Under the pieces are notes generated by a model. The model was not told the DNA's origin. It saw only the letters and a program-made list of their open reading frames with translations, and searched no databases. Of a DNA stretch of 64,000 nucleotides, positions 32,456 to 42,005 are shown piece after piece. The position numbers and the translations under genes were made by a program. Every line of letters starts with the position of its first letter. Position 1 is the stretch's first letter. Source of the DNA: Pseudomonas marginalis (lineage in GTDB: Bacteria > Pseudomonadota > Gammaproteobacteria > Pseudomonadales > Pseudomonadaceae); the NCBI RefSeq assembly GCF_001645105.1, contig NZ_LKEG01000060.1, positions 202,383 to 266,382 of the forward strand. Direction: 5' to 3'.

Positions 32456-35166
32456 TGCGCTGCCTCCTGCAGACCGTCAACGGTTTTGCCAAAGATCGCC
32501 GGTGGAATGCCGGCGAGGCCTTTAGGCAGTGCAACCAGGCCGGCACCCAATGCTTCGTTGATGCGCAGCGGCAGACGCAAGGTCTGGCCGGCCACGTTCA
32601 GGCTGAGCAGGGCACCGTCGTTGACGCCCAGGCGGTCGGCTTCGGACTTGGCCAGGGACACGTAGGCTTCTGGAATGCGCTCTTGTACCGGCGCGGCTTT
32701 CGAAGAGTTCTCTTCGCTGCCGAACAGGTGGAAGAACGGCACAACCTGCCAGGTACCCTGGGCCGGGTTGAACGGACGCGGTACGGCAGCGAACCAGTTC
32801 AGCGAGTCGCCCTGGGTCTCGATCAGGCGGGTGCCTGGGTCGCCAGCGCGGATATGACCCCCGACTTCGTCCTGGAACTTGTTCCAGGCCTGTGGCGAGT
32901 TCCAGCCCGGCGACCAGGCAAACGGCACCTGCTGACGGGGCTCGACCGAACCCGAGTAACCTTCCATGGAGAAGGCGAACGCGGTGTCGTTGTCTTGCGG
33001 GGTACGCGGTTCATGCACGCTGATGTCGGCGCGCATGGCGGTACGACCGGAGTAACGCAGCGGCTCACGGGCGAGTTTCATGCCCTTGATGCGGAACGCG
33101 GCGGACGGTGCGGCGTCGACGATCCGCGCCAGCTGCGGCGCGCTTGCGGCGGCGGCGGCGGTGACGTGGTCGAGCTGAGTCCAGTCGATTGGCTGGTTCA
33201 GCAGGGTGGCGCGCAGGGCATGCAGCCAGCGCCAGCCTTCATGGACCAAGATGCTGGCGTCCATGTACTTCGGATCGAACACCTGGAAGAAGCGCTGGGC
33301 GCGGCCTTCCTGGCTGACCAGGGTACCGTCGCCTTCGGCGAAGGTGGCGGCCGGCAGCACCAGGTCGGCGCGCTCGCTGGTGGCGGTTTTCTGGTGGTCG
33401 GCGACGATCAGGACTTTGGCGGCGTTCAGCGCAGCGTCAACCTTGGCGGCATCGGTGCGGGTGTACAGGTCGTTTTCCAGCACCACGATGGCGTCGGCGT
33501 TGCCGTCGGTCACCGCTTGCAGCGCGGCGTCCAGCGACTCGCCACCGAGCATGGCCAGGCCGAGGCTGTTGGCTTCCGGCACGACCAGGCTGATGGAACC
33601 GTTCTTGTCGCGCAACTTCAAGGCCTTGGCGATGTTGGCGGCGGCTTCGATCAGTGCCTTGGAACCCAAGGAGGTGCCGGCAATGATCAATGGGCGCTTG
33701 GCGGCCAACAGGGCGTCGGCGATGCGTTGGGCCAGTTCACCGGCTTCAGCGTCCAGGCCTTCGACGGCCGGTGCGCTGGCGTCCAGGGCGTGGGCCACGG
33801 CAAAACCGATGCGCGCCAGGTCATCTGGTGCCGCATGGACGCATTCTTCAGCGATATCGTCGAGCTTGGTTTCAGCGAGGCTTGCGATAAACAGCGGGTT
33901 CAGCGCGTGCTGGCCGATGTTTTTCACGGCGGCATCGAGCCAAGGCTGGACGCGCATGGCGTCGGCCATGTCTTCGGCTTTGCCTTTCACCGACTGGCGC
34001 AGCGACAGCGCGATACGCGCGGCGGTCTGGGTCAGGTCTTCACCGAGCACGAAGATCGCATCGTGATCTTCGATGTCGCGCATGTTCGGAACGGGCAGCG
34101 GGCTGTCGTTCAGCACTTGCAGGACCAGGCGGATGCGCTCCAGCTCACCGGCTTCGATACCGGAGTAGAAGTGCTCGGCGCCCACCAGCTCACGCAACGC
34201 GTAGTTGCTCTCGAGGCTGGCACGCGGCGAACCGATACCGACGATGTTACGGCCGCGCAGCAGGTCGGCGGCTTTATCCAGCGCCGCGTCGAGGCTCAGC
34301 TTGGCGCCATCGGCCAGCAGCGGCTGGCGTGGGCGGTCTTCGCGGTTGACGTAGCCATAGCCGAAACGGCCACGGTCGCACAGGAAGTACTGGTTGACCG
34401 AGCCGTTGAAGCGGTTTTCGATGCGACGCAGTTCGCCGTAGCGCTCGCCTGGGGAGATGTTGCAACCGCTGGAGCAGCCATGGCAGATGCTCGGCGAGAA
34501 TTGCATGTCCCACTTACGGTTGTAGCGCTCGGAGTGAGTCTTGTCGGTGAACACACCGGTCGGGCAGACCTCGGTGAGGTTGCCGGAGAACTCGCTTTCA
34601 AGCACGCCGTCTTCAACGCGACCGAAGTACACGTTGTCGTGGGCGCCGAATACGCCGAGGTCGGTGCCGCCGGCGTAGTCCTTATAGAAGCGCACGCAGC
34701 GATAGCAGGCGATGCAGCGGTTCATTTCGTGGGAAATGAACGGGCCCAGTTGCTGGTTCTGGTGGGTACGCTTGGTGAAGCGATAGCGGCGCTCGTTGTG
34801 GCCGGTCATCACCGTCATGTCTTGTAGGTGGCAGTGACCGCCTTCCTCACAGACCGGGCAGTCGTGGGGGTGGTTGGTCATCAGCCATTCGACGACACTG
34901 GCGCGGAACGCCTTGGATTCTTCATCGTCGATGGAGATCCAGGTGTTGTCGGTGGCTGGGGTCATGCAGGACATGACGATACGACCACGCGTGTCGTTCT
35001 CGTCGGTGTACTGCTTGACCGCGCACTGGCGACAGGCACCGACGCTACCAAGCGCGGGGTGCCAGCAGAAATACGGGATGTCGAGGCCGAGTGAGAGACA
35101 TGCCTGTAACAGGTTGTCCGCCCCATCGACTTCGAGCGCTTTGCCGTCTACGTGGATAGTGGCCAT
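32452..35166 (-). CDS. nuoG: NADH-quinone oxidoreductase subunit G
   Basis: A 904-residue peripheral-arm subunit carrying the longest part of the iron-sulfur chain. The N-terminal 2Fe-2S domain has 'YFCWHPALGSVGACRQC', the His-Cys3 cluster 'HPHDCPVCEEGGHC' and a 4Fe-4S set 'CIACYRCVRFY', and a further cluster region 'CHGCSSGCNISPG' (N7 type) follows. The remainder resembles molybdopterin oxidoreductases without the cofactor. It is separated from nuoF by an unusual 136-bp gap with hairpins. Confidence 0.95.
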   Translation of the reverse strand: MATIHVDGKALEVDGADNLLQACLSLGLDIPYFCWHPALGSVGACRQCAVKQYTDENDTRGRIVMSCMTPATDNTWISIDDEESKAFRASVVEWLMTNHPHDCPVCEEGGHCHLQDMTVMTGHNERRYRFTKRTHQNQQLGPFISHEMNRCIACYRCVRFYKDYAGGTDLGVFGAHDNVYFGRVEDGVLESEFSGNLTEVCPTGVFTDKTHSERYNRKWDMQFSPSICHGCSSGCNISPGERYGELRRIENRFNGSVNQYFLCDRGRFGYGYVNREDRPRQPLLADGAKLSLDAALDKAADLLRGRNIVGIGSPRASLESNYALRELVGAEHFYSGIEAGELERIRLVLQVLNDSPLPVPNMRDIEDHDAIFVLGEDLTQTAARIALSLRQSVKGKAEDMADAMRVQPWLDAAVKNIGQHALNPLFIASLAETKLDDIAEECVHAAPDDLARIGFAVAHALDASAPAVEGLDAEAGELAQRIADALLAAKRPLIIAGTSLGSKALIEAAANIAKALKLRDKNGSISLVVPEANSLGLAMLGGESLDAALQAVTDGNADAIVVLENDLYTRTDAAKVDAALNAAKVLIVADHQKTATSERADLVLPAATFAEGDGTLVSQEGRAQRFFQVFDPKYMDASILVHEGWRWLHALRATLLNQPIDWTQLDHVTAAAAASAPQLARIVDAAPSAAFRIKGMKLAREPLRYSGRTAMRADISVHEPRTPQDNDTAFAFSMEGYSGSVEPRQQVPFAWSPGWNSPQAWNKFQDEVGGHIRAGDPGTRLIETQGDSLNWFAAVPRPFNPAQGTWQVVPFFHLFGSEENSSKAAPVQERIPEAYVSLAKSEADRLGVNDGALLSLNVAGQTLRLPLRINEALGAGLVALPKGLAGIPPAIFGKTVDGLQEAAQ

Positions 35167-35302
35167 GGTTCAAAGTTCTTCGTTGGCCCGTTGTCAGCGG
35201 GCGTGGCTAATGGAATCTTGTTATTCATGGGCATCAACACAGCCTTTACGGCGTCAGCCCATGAGCAGGTGAAGGGCACGGACCCTTCGCCTGTTTTAAG
35301 CG
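35167..35302. other. Structured nuoF-nuoG intergenic gap
   Basis: This is the only sizeable gap in the nuo operon. CAGGTGAAGGG (35266-35276) pairs with CCCTTCGCCTG (35283-35293), with one mismatch, and GCCCG (35186-35190) pairs with CGGGC (35198-35202). No T tract follows the hairpins on the minus strand, so they are probably not terminators. They could mark an RNA processing or stability site. No small gene is visible. Confidence 0.45.
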
Positions 35303-36658
35303 TTACGCGCCGACTACGATCGGCCTCGCCAGAGGCGGGACGGCGGCGCTGGTAGGCGCGATGCCGGCTTCGAACTCCGAGCGGAAGTATTTGATTGCGC
35401 TGCCCAATGGCTCCACGGCGCCCGGTGCGTGAGCACAGAAGGTCTTGCCTGGACCGAGGAAACCGACCAGGCCCAGCAGGGTCTCGATGTCACCCTCGCG
35501 GCCTTCGCCGTTTTCCAGGGCCATCAGCAGCTTGACGCTCCATGGCAGACCGTCGCGGCAGGGGGTGCAGAAGCCGCAGGATTCGCGGGCGAAGAACTGC
35601 TCCATGTTGCGCAGCAACGAGACCATGTTCACGGTGTTGTCGACCGCCATCGCCAGGCCGGTACCCATCCGGGTGCCCACCTTGCCGATGCCGCCGGCAT
35701 ACATTTGTGCGTCGAGGTGCTCGGGCAGCAGGAAACCGGTACCGGCGCCGCCTGGTTGCCAGGCCTTCAAGGTGTAGCCGTCGCGCATGCCGCCGGCGTA
35801 GTCCTCGAACAGCTCGCGGGCGGTCACGCCGAAAGGCAGCTCCCACAGGCCAGGGTTCTTGACCTTGCCGGAGAAGCCCATGAGCTTGGTGCCCATGTCT
35901 TCGCTGCCTTCGCGGGCCAACGATTTGTACCAGTCCACGCCGTCGGCGATGATCGCCGGCACGTTGCACAAGGTTTCAACGTTGTTCACGCAGGTCGGCT
36001 TGCCCCACACGCCCACGGCCGCGGGGAAGGGCGGCTTGGAGCGCGGGTTGGCGCGGCGGCCTTCGAGGGAGTTGATCAGTGCGGTTTCTTCACCGCAGAT
36101 ATAACGCCCGGCGCCGGTGTGCACGAACAGTTCGAAGTCAAAGCCCGAACCGAGGATGTTCTTGCCCAAGAGGCCGGCGGCCTTGGCTTCTTCCACGGCA
36201 CGGTTGAGGTGCTTGGCGGCGGTGGTGTATTCGCCACGCAGGAAGATGTAGCCCCGGTAGGTTTTCAGCGCGCGGGCGCTGATCAGCATGCCTTCGATCA
36301 GCAGATGGGGCAGTTGCTCCATCAGCATGCGGTCTTTCCAGGTATTGGGCTCCATTTCATCCGCGTTGCACAGCAGGTAGCGGATGTTGATGGATTCGTC
36401 CTTGGGCATCAGGCCCCACTTCACGCCCGTGGGGAAGCCTGCACCGCCGCGGCCTTTGAGGCCGGCGTCTTTCACGGTCTGGACGATGTCGTCCTGGGCC
36501 ATGTCGGCAAAGGCTTTGCGCGCAGCGGCGTAGCCGTTCTTGGCCTGGTACTCGTCGAGCCACACGGGCTCGGCATCGTCACGCAGGCGCCAGGTCAGCG
36601 GGTGGGTCTCAGGCGAACGCTTGATCAGGTTGGCCGGGCCGAAAGAGGTCAGGGTCAT
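35303..36658 (-). CDS. nuoF: NADH-quinone oxidoreductase subunit F
   Basis: A 451-residue subunit that binds NADH and FMN at the tip of complex I. The FMN/NADH-binding stretch is 'GRGGAGFPTGVKWG', and ESCGFCTPCRDG gives three of the N3 4Fe-4S cysteines. The start overlaps the nuoE stop by 4 bp, but a gap with hairpins follows the gene. Confidence 0.95.
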   Translation of the reverse strand: MTLTSFGPANLIKRSPETHPLTWRLRDDAEPVWLDEYQAKNGYAAARKAFADMAQDDIVQTVKDAGLKGRGGAGFPTGVKWGLMPKDESINIRYLLCNADEMEPNTWKDRMLMEQLPHLLIEGMLISARALKTYRGYIFLRGEYTTAAKHLNRAVEEAKAAGLLGKNILGSGFDFELFVHTGAGRYICGEETALINSLEGRRANPRSKPPFPAAVGVWGKPTCVNNVETLCNVPAIIADGVDWYKSLAREGSEDMGTKLMGFSGKVKNPGLWELPFGVTARELFEDYAGGMRDGYTLKAWQPGGAGTGFLLPEHLDAQMYAGGIGKVGTRMGTGLAMAVDNTVNMVSLLRNMEQFFARESCGFCTPCRDGLPWSVKLLMALENGEGREGDIETLLGLVGFLGPGKTFCAHAPGAVEPLGSAIKYFRSEFEAGIAPTSAAVPPLARPIVVGA

Positions 36659-37152
36659 GGGTAGCCCTCCAGCAATTGGGTCACGCCAGCGGGCTGCACG
36701 TCACCGAATGTGTCGTCGTCGATCATCAACGCCGGCGCCTTGTCGCAGTTGCCCAGGCAGCACACCGGCAGCAGCGTGAAGCGGCCGTCCGGAGTGGTCT
36801 GGCCGAGGCCGATGCCCAGCTTGTTCTGGATCTCGCTGACCACGGACTCGTGGCCACCGATGTAGCAGACCATGCTGTCGCACACGCGAATGATGTGGCG
36901 ACCCACCGGCTGGCGGAAGATCTGGCTGTAGAACGTGGCCACGCCTTCAACGTCGCTCGCGGGGATGCCGAGGATCTCGCCGATGGCGTAGAGGGCGCCG
37001 TCGGGCACCCAGCCACGTTCCTTCTGGACGATCTTCAACGCCTCGATCGACGCCGCGCGCGGGTCTTCGTAGTGATGCAGCTCGTGCTCGATGGCCGAGC
37101 GCTCGGTTTCACTCAGGGTGAAACGGTCTGTCTGGATAAGCGGGCTGTTCAT
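36655..37152 (-). CDS. nuoE: NADH-quinone oxidoreductase subunit E
   Basis: A 165-residue thioredoxin-like subunit with the N1a 2Fe-2S cluster; its cysteines are in VCDSMVCYIGG and CCLGNCDKAP, with the expected spacing. It starts 2 bp after the nuoCD stop and overlaps nuoF by 4 bp. Confidence 0.95.
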   Translation of the reverse strand: MNSPLIQTDRFTLSETERSAIEHELHHYEDPRAASIEALKIVQKERGWVPDGALYAIGEILGIPASDVEGVATFYSQIFRQPVGRHIIRVCDSMVCYIGGHESVVSEIQNKLGIGLGQTTPDGRFTLLPVCCLGNCDKAPALMIDDDTFGDVQPAGVTQLLEGYP

Positions 37153-37154
37153 GC

Positions 37155-38939
37155 TTAGCGGTCCACGTCGGCCATAACGAAATCGATACTACCCAGGTAC
37201 GCAATCAAGTCCGCGACCATCTCGCCTTTGATCACCGAAGGGATCTGCTGCAAGTGCGGGAAGCTTGGCGTACGAATCCGGGTGCGGTAGCTCATGGTGC
37301 CGCCATCGCTCGTCAGGTAATAACTGTTGATACCCTTGGTCGCTTCGATCATCTGGAAGGACTCGTTGGCCGGCATCACCGGGCCCCACGAAACCTGCAG
37401 GAAGTGCGTGATCAGGGTTTCGATGTGTTGCAGCGTGCGCTCTTTCGGCGGCGGCGTGGTCAGCGGGTGATCCGCCTTGTACGGGCCGGCCGGCATGTTG
37501 CGCATGCACTGCTCGATGATCTTCAGGCTCTGGCGCATTTCTTCGACGCGCACGATGCAACGGTCGTAGGCATCGCCATTGGCCGCCAGCGGTACTTCGA
37601 ACTCGAAGTTCTCGTAGCCCGAGTACGGGCGCGCCTTACGCAGGTCGAAATCGCAGCCAGTCGAGCGCAGGCCGGCACCGGTGACGCCCCATTCCAGGGC
37701 CTCTTTGGTGTTGTAGGCGGCGACGCCGATGGTGCGGCCCTTGAGGATGCTGTTGTCCAACGCAGCCTTTTGGTACTCGTCCAGACGCTTGGGCATCCAG
37801 TCGATGAATTCCTTGACCAGGCGCTCCCAGCCATTCGGCAGGTCGTGGGCCACGCCGCCAATGCGGTACCAGGCCGGGTGCAGGCGGAAACCGGTGATGG
37901 CTTCGATGACCTTGTAGGCGCGCTGACGGTCGGTGAAGGTGAAGAACACCGGGGTCATGGCGCCGACGTCCTGGATATAGGTACCCAGGAACAGCAGGTG
38001 GCTGGTGATCCGGAAGAACTCGGCCATCATGATGCGGATGGTGTCGACGCGGTCCGGTACCTTGATGCCAGCCAGCTTCTCGACCGAGAGCACGTACGGC
38101 AGGTTGTTCATCACGCCGCCGAGGTAGTCGATACGGTCGGTGTACGGGATGAAGCTGTGCCACGACTGACGTTCCGCCATCTTCTCGGCACCACGGTGGT
38201 GGTAGCCGATGTCCGGTACGCAGTCGACGATTTCTTCGCCGTCCAGTTGCAGGATGATACGGAAGGCACCGTGAGCCGAAGGGTGGTTCGGGCCCAGGTT
38301 GAGGAACATGTAGTCCTCGTTGGTGCCGGAGCGCTTCATGCCCCAGTCTTCCGGACGGAAGCGCGCAGCTTCTTCTTCAAGCTGCTGCTTGGCGAGGTTG
38401 AGGCTGAAGGGGTCGAATTCGGTGGCGCGCGCAGGGAAGTCCTTGCGCAGCGGGTGACCTTCCCATGTCGGCGGCATCATGATGCGCGTCAGGTGCGGGT
38501 GGCCCGGGAAGTCGATCCCGAACATGTCCCAGACTTCGCGTTCATACCAGCTGGCGTTCGGCCAGATACCGGTGACGGTCGGCACGCTCAGGTCGCTCTC
38601 GGACAGGGCGACCTTGATCATCACGTCGCTGTTACGCTCGATCGACAGCAGGTGGTAGAACACGGTGAAATCGGCGCCGCTCGGCAGCCCCTGGCGCTTG
38701 GTGCGCAGACGCTCGTCCACGCCATGCAGGTCATAGAGCATGACGTACGGCTTGGGCAGGTTGCGCAGGAAGGTCAGGACTTCGACAAGCTTGGCACGCG
38801 CCACCCACAGCACCGGCATACCGGTGCGTGTGGCCTGGGCGGTGAAGGCGTCAGGGCCAAAACGGTTATTGAGTTCGACGACCACATCCTGGTCGTCTGC
38901 CTTATAAGGCGGGATGTACAGAGCACTGCCTGTAGTCAT
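37155..38939 (-). CDS. nuoC: NADH-quinone oxidoreductase fused subunit C/D
   Basis: A 594-residue fusion of the NuoC (residues about 1-190) and NuoD (about 210-594) subunits, usual for gamma-proteobacteria. The NuoD part contributes to the quinone site ('GPNHPSAHGAFRIILQLDGE' and 'DIGYHHRGAEKMAE'), where electrons from N2 reach quinone. The fusion is also called nuoCD. It lies 72 bp after nuoB. Confidence 0.95.
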   Translation of the reverse strand: MTTGSALYIPPYKADDQDVVVELNNRFGPDAFTAQATRTGMPVLWVARAKLVEVLTFLRNLPKPYVMLYDLHGVDERLRTKRQGLPSGADFTVFYHLLSIERNSDVMIKVALSESDLSVPTVTGIWPNASWYEREVWDMFGIDFPGHPHLTRIMMPPTWEGHPLRKDFPARATEFDPFSLNLAKQQLEEEAARFRPEDWGMKRSGTNEDYMFLNLGPNHPSAHGAFRIILQLDGEEIVDCVPDIGYHHRGAEKMAERQSWHSFIPYTDRIDYLGGVMNNLPYVLSVEKLAGIKVPDRVDTIRIMMAEFFRITSHLLFLGTYIQDVGAMTPVFFTFTDRQRAYKVIEAITGFRLHPAWYRIGGVAHDLPNGWERLVKEFIDWMPKRLDEYQKAALDNSILKGRTIGVAAYNTKEALEWGVTGAGLRSTGCDFDLRKARPYSGYENFEFEVPLAANGDAYDRCIVRVEEMRQSLKIIEQCMRNMPAGPYKADHPLTTPPPKERTLQHIETLITHFLQVSWGPVMPANESFQMIEATKGINSYYLTSDGGTMSYRTRIRTPSFPHLQQIPSVIKGEMVADLIAYLGSIDFVMADVDR

Positions 38940-39011
38940 GGTTTTTTATCGCTTTCGGTCAACGTAAAGAATGAAGCCAGGTTTTCGTTCTATAAAAGAA
39001 GCGGTGCTGGA

Positions 39012-39686
39012 TCAGACTTCGTCGGGGCTGCGCAGGTTGGTGACTGCGATTCGCTGTTCGCGGCGCTGTTCCTTTTGCGAAGGCATCTCGGCGCGGTACA
39101 CGCCTTGATCGCCGACGACCCAGGAAAGCGGACGACGCTCCTTGCCAATCGATTCCTGCAATAGCATCAAACCTTGCAGGAAAGCTTCAGGACGGGGCGG
39201 GCAGCCAGGCACGTAGACGTCCACGGGCAGGAACTTGTCCACCCCTTGAACGACGGAGTAGATGTCGTACATGCCACCGGAGTTGGCGCACGAACCCATG
39301 GAGATAACCCACTTTGGCTCGAGCATTTGCTCGTAGAGACGCTGAATGATCGGCGCCATCTTGATAAAGCAGGTACCGGCGATAACCATGAAATCCGCCT
39401 GGCGCGGCGATGCCCGGATAACTTCGGCGCCAAAGCGCGCGATGTCGTGGGGCGCCGTGAAGGCGGTGGTCATTTCCACGTAGCAGCAGGACAGACCGAA
39501 GTTGTACGGCCACAGGGAGTTTTTACGCCCCCAGTTGACCGCGCCACTCAGCACGTCTTCCAGCTTGCCCATGTAGATGTTTTTGTGGACTTGGTCTTCT
39601 AACGGATCGGAGACGGTTTCCCGTTCGCCGATGGGGTACTGATCGTTAGGAGCATCCGGGTCGATCCTGGTGAGATTGTATTGCAT
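39012..39686 (-). CDS. nuoB: NADH-quinone oxidoreductase subunit B
   Basis: A 224-residue subunit that carries cluster N2, the last electron carrier before quinone. The four cysteines are in LSCCYVEM, MGSCANSGG and VPGCPPRPEA, including the tandem CC pair. I chose ATG 39686 (MQYNLTRIDPDA) with GAGG eight bases upstream, rather than a TTG two codons earlier. It starts 10 bp after nuoA. Confidence 0.95.
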   Translation of the reverse strand: MQYNLTRIDPDAPNDQYPIGERETVSDPLEDQVHKNIYMGKLEDVLSGAVNWGRKNSLWPYNFGLSCCYVEMTTAFTAPHDIARFGAEVIRASPRQADFMVIAGTCFIKMAPIIQRLYEQMLEPKWVISMGSCANSGGMYDIYSVVQGVDKFLPVDVYVPGCPPRPEAFLQGLMLLQESIGKERRPLSWVVGDQGVYRAEMPSQKEQRREQRIAVTNLRSPDEV

Positions 39687-39696
39687 CGCCAAAGCC

Positions 39697-40110
39697 TCAT
39701 TGTTTCAGCTTCGCTTGCCGCTTACGACGAGCTTCCGGAGCCCAATCAAGGGCGCCCACTCGGAATAGGTAGACAAGGCCTGCCAACAGAATTGCTATGA
39801 AAACGAGAGCTTCGACGAATCCGGTCCAGCCGCTTTCGCGGACGGACACAGACCAGGCAAAGAGAAAAAGGGCTTCGATATCGAAGATCACGAAGAGCAT
39901 CGCGACCAGATAGAATTTGGCTGAGAGCCGCAAGCGGGCGCCACCTGTAGGCAGCATGCCGGACTCGAACGGTTCATTTTTGCTGCGGCCCCAGGCTTTT
40001 GACCCGAGGAGGCTGGAGACACCAAGCATGAAGGCGCAAAGGCCGACAACACCGAGAAGGAAAATGGCAAAGCCCCAGTTGTGGGCCATGAGTCCTGTCG
40101 CTTCGGTCAT
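39697..40110 (-). CDS. nuoA: NADH-quinone oxidoreductase subunit A
   Basis: A 137-residue membrane subunit with three helices, near the quinone chamber. 'NEPFESGMLPTGGARLRLSAKFY' holds the conserved loop, and 'LFVIFDIEALFLFAW' the second helix with its acidic pair. ATG 40110 has AAGGA eight bases before it and gives the usual length; the frame upstream is unrelated. It is the first gene of the 13-gene complex I operon. Confidence 0.94.
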   Translation of the reverse strand: MTEATGLMAHNWGFAIFLLGVVGLCAFMLGVSSLLGSKAWGRSKNEPFESGMLPTGGARLRLSAKFYLVAMLFVIFDIEALFLFAWSVSVRESGWTGFVEALVFIAILLAGLVYLFRVGALDWAPEARRKRQAKLKQ

Positions 40111-40594
40111 GCTGGAAATCCTTAACAGAGAGCAAAGGTCTCTGAGCTCGAAAAAGTAACGATGCAGTGACGATATGTCGCACTGCAATCAATCGCGGTG
40201 ATTTTATGGCTAAACACCGGGCAAGTAAAATTCCTATAGCGAAATTATTCGATGGAATAAGCACATAGTGCACCTTCTTGGGGCTGTAGCCCTTACGGGG
40301 CGGGCATTAGCGGGCATTTAATCAAATGTGTTTTGTTTAACCGGTAACGAAGTTTTCATGCTCCAAATGATAATGAATATTGTTTGCGTGGGGTTTAAGC
40401 GATTGTTTCTCATGCAGCGAGGGAAGTTGCCGTTACTTGCTTGATTACCGCTTAGTTGCTGACGCGGATCTTTTAACCGATTTATCCGACGCAAATACCG
40501 CTCTGGATCAATGTTTTGCCCAAAATCTTCAGGCCGCATGCGTTCCCACAGTTGGATGCTCATTGGCCCGGGGCAGATCGCTCAGGCAAAAAAA
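40111..40594. promoter_or_regulatory. Upstream region of the nuo operon
   Basis: This stretch between nuoA and the aceA terminator holds the nuo promoter. TGCAGTG (40163-40169) and CACTGCA (40181-40187) form a dyad 53-77 bp before nuoA. Around 40368-40386, TGATAATGAATATTG weakly resembles a Fur box. An 81-residue frame on the minus strand (40318-40563) has no recognisable family and atypical composition; I do not call it a gene. I cannot assign -35 and -10 boxes firmly. Confidence 0.4.
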
Positions 40595-40617
40595 ACGCCC
40601 CGAACCAGTCGGGGCGT
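40595..40617 (-). terminator. Terminator of aceA
   Basis: ACGCCCCGA (40595-40603) pairs with TCGGGGCGT (40609-40617). On the minus strand it is followed by a run of T residues (complement of the A run 40588-40594), 63 bp after the aceA stop. Confidence 0.85.
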
Positions 40618-40679
40618 GATTGTTGTGCGGCACTGCGGTTAGGTCTTCCTTGCGGCCGCAGTGGCCGTGTACGCGGTGC

Positions 40680-42005
40680 TTAGTGGAACTGCTCTTCTTC
40701 GGTCGAGCCGGTCAGCGCGGTCACGGACGAGGTGCCGCCCTGGATCACGGTGGTCATGTCGTCGAAGTAGCCGGTGCCCACTTCCTGCTGGTGCGCCACG
40801 AAGGTGTAACCCTTGGCGGCGTCAGCGAACTCTTGCTCCTGCAGCTTCACGTAGGCGGTCATGTCGTTGCGGGCGTAGTCGTGCGCCAGGTTGAACATGC
40901 TGTGCCACATGTTGTGAATGCCGGCCAGGGTGATGAACTGGTGCTTGTAGCCCATGGCTGACAGTTCGCGCTGGAACTTGGCGATGGTTGCGTCGTCCAG
41001 GTTCTTCTTCCAGTTGAAGGAAGGCGAGCAGTTGTAGGACAGCAGTTGGTCCGGGTATTCCTTTTTGATCGCTTCGGCGAAGCGACGGGCTTCGTCCAGG
41101 TCCGGTTTGGCGGTTTCGCACCAGATCAGGTCGGCGTACGGCGCGTAGGCCAGGCCGCGGGCGATCGCCTGGTCGAGACCGGCGCGTACTTTATAGAAGC
41201 CTTCCTGGGTGCGTTCGCCCGTTACGAACGGCTGGTCGTACGGGTCGCAGTCCGAGGTCAGCAGGTCAGCGGCGTTAGCATCGGTACGGGCCAGGATGAT
41301 GGTCGGCGTGCCGGCAACGTCAGCGGCCAGGCGGGCAGCAGTCAGCTTCTGTACGGCTTCCTGGGTCGGAACCAATACCTTGCCGCCCATGTGGCCGCAT
41401 TTCTTCACCGACGCCAGTTGGTCTTCGAAGTGCACGCCGGCAGCGCCGGCCTCGATCATGCTCTTCATCAGTTCGTAGGCGTTCAGTACACCGCCGAAAC
41501 CGGCTTCAGCGTCCGCCACGATCGGCGCGAAGTAGTCGATGTAGCCTTCATCGCCCGGGCCTTTACCGGCTTTCCACTGGATCTGGTCGGCGCGGCGGAA
41601 CGAGTTGTTGATGCGCTTGACCACGGTCGGCACCGAGTCCACCGGGTAAAGCGATTGGTCGGGGTACATGGATTCAGCGGAGTTGTTGTCCGCTGCCACT
41701 TGCCAGCCGGACAGGTAGATCGCCTGGATACCGGCTTTTACCTGTTGGACTGCCTGGCCGCCAGTGAGGGCGCCCATGCAGTTGACGAAATCTTTCTCGG
41801 GGCGGAAGGACGGCTTGGCACCCTGGGTGACCAGCTTCCACAGTTTTTCGGCGCCGAGTTTTGCAAAGGTGTGCTCAGGTTGAACCGAGCCACGCAGGCG
41901 GACGACGTCAGCAGCGGAATAAGCGCGGGTCACGCCTTTCCAGCGTGGGTTTTCAGCCCAGTCTTTCTCGAGGGCTGCAATTTGCTGTTCGCGTGTCAGT
42001 GCCAT
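40680..42005 (-). CDS. aceA: Isocitrate lyase
   Basis: A 441-residue enzyme that splits isocitrate into succinate and glyoxylate, the first step of the glyoxylate shunt. The catalytic loop is KKCGHMGGK. 'WQVAADNNSAESMYPDQSLYP' and 'NCSPSFNWKK' are substrate-binding segments. ATG 42005 begins the usual N-terminus MALTREQQIAAL. It lies upstream of complex I and near both isocitrate dehydrogenase genes. A possible operator lies about 435 bp upstream. Confidence 0.95.
   Translation of the reverse strand: MALTREQQIAALEKDWAENPRWKGVTRAYSAADVVRLRGSVQPEHTFAKLGAEKLWKLVTQGAKPSFRPEKDFVNCMGALTGGQAVQQVKAGIQAIYLSGWQVAADNNSAESMYPDQSLYPVDSVPTVVKRINNSFRRADQIQWKAGKGPGDEGYIDYFAPIVADAEAGFGGVLNAYELMKSMIEAGAAGVHFEDQLASVKKCGHMGGKVLVPTQEAVQKLTAARLAADVAGTPTIILARTDANAADLLTSDCDPYDQPFVTGERTQEGFYKVRAGLDQAIARGLAYAPYADLIWCETAKPDLDEARRFAEAIKKEYPDQLLSYNCSPSFNWKKNLDDATIAKFQRELSAMGYKHQFITLAGIHNMWHSMFNLAHDYARNDMTAYVKLQEQEFADAAKGYTFVAHQQEVGTGYFDDMTTVIQGGTSSVTALTGSTEEEQFH

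Noticed and set aside
32455..34827. A 790-codon open frame on the plus strand opposite nuoG
   Set aside because: It is an antisense shadow in GC-rich coding DNA; nuoG is complete with all its Fe-S motifs and the shadow is Gly/Val/Gln-rich with no family.
40318..40563. An 81-codon minus-strand frame upstream of nuoA
   Set aside because: No recognisable family, no good ribosome-binding site, and AT-rich intergenic composition; kept only as a note in the region entry.
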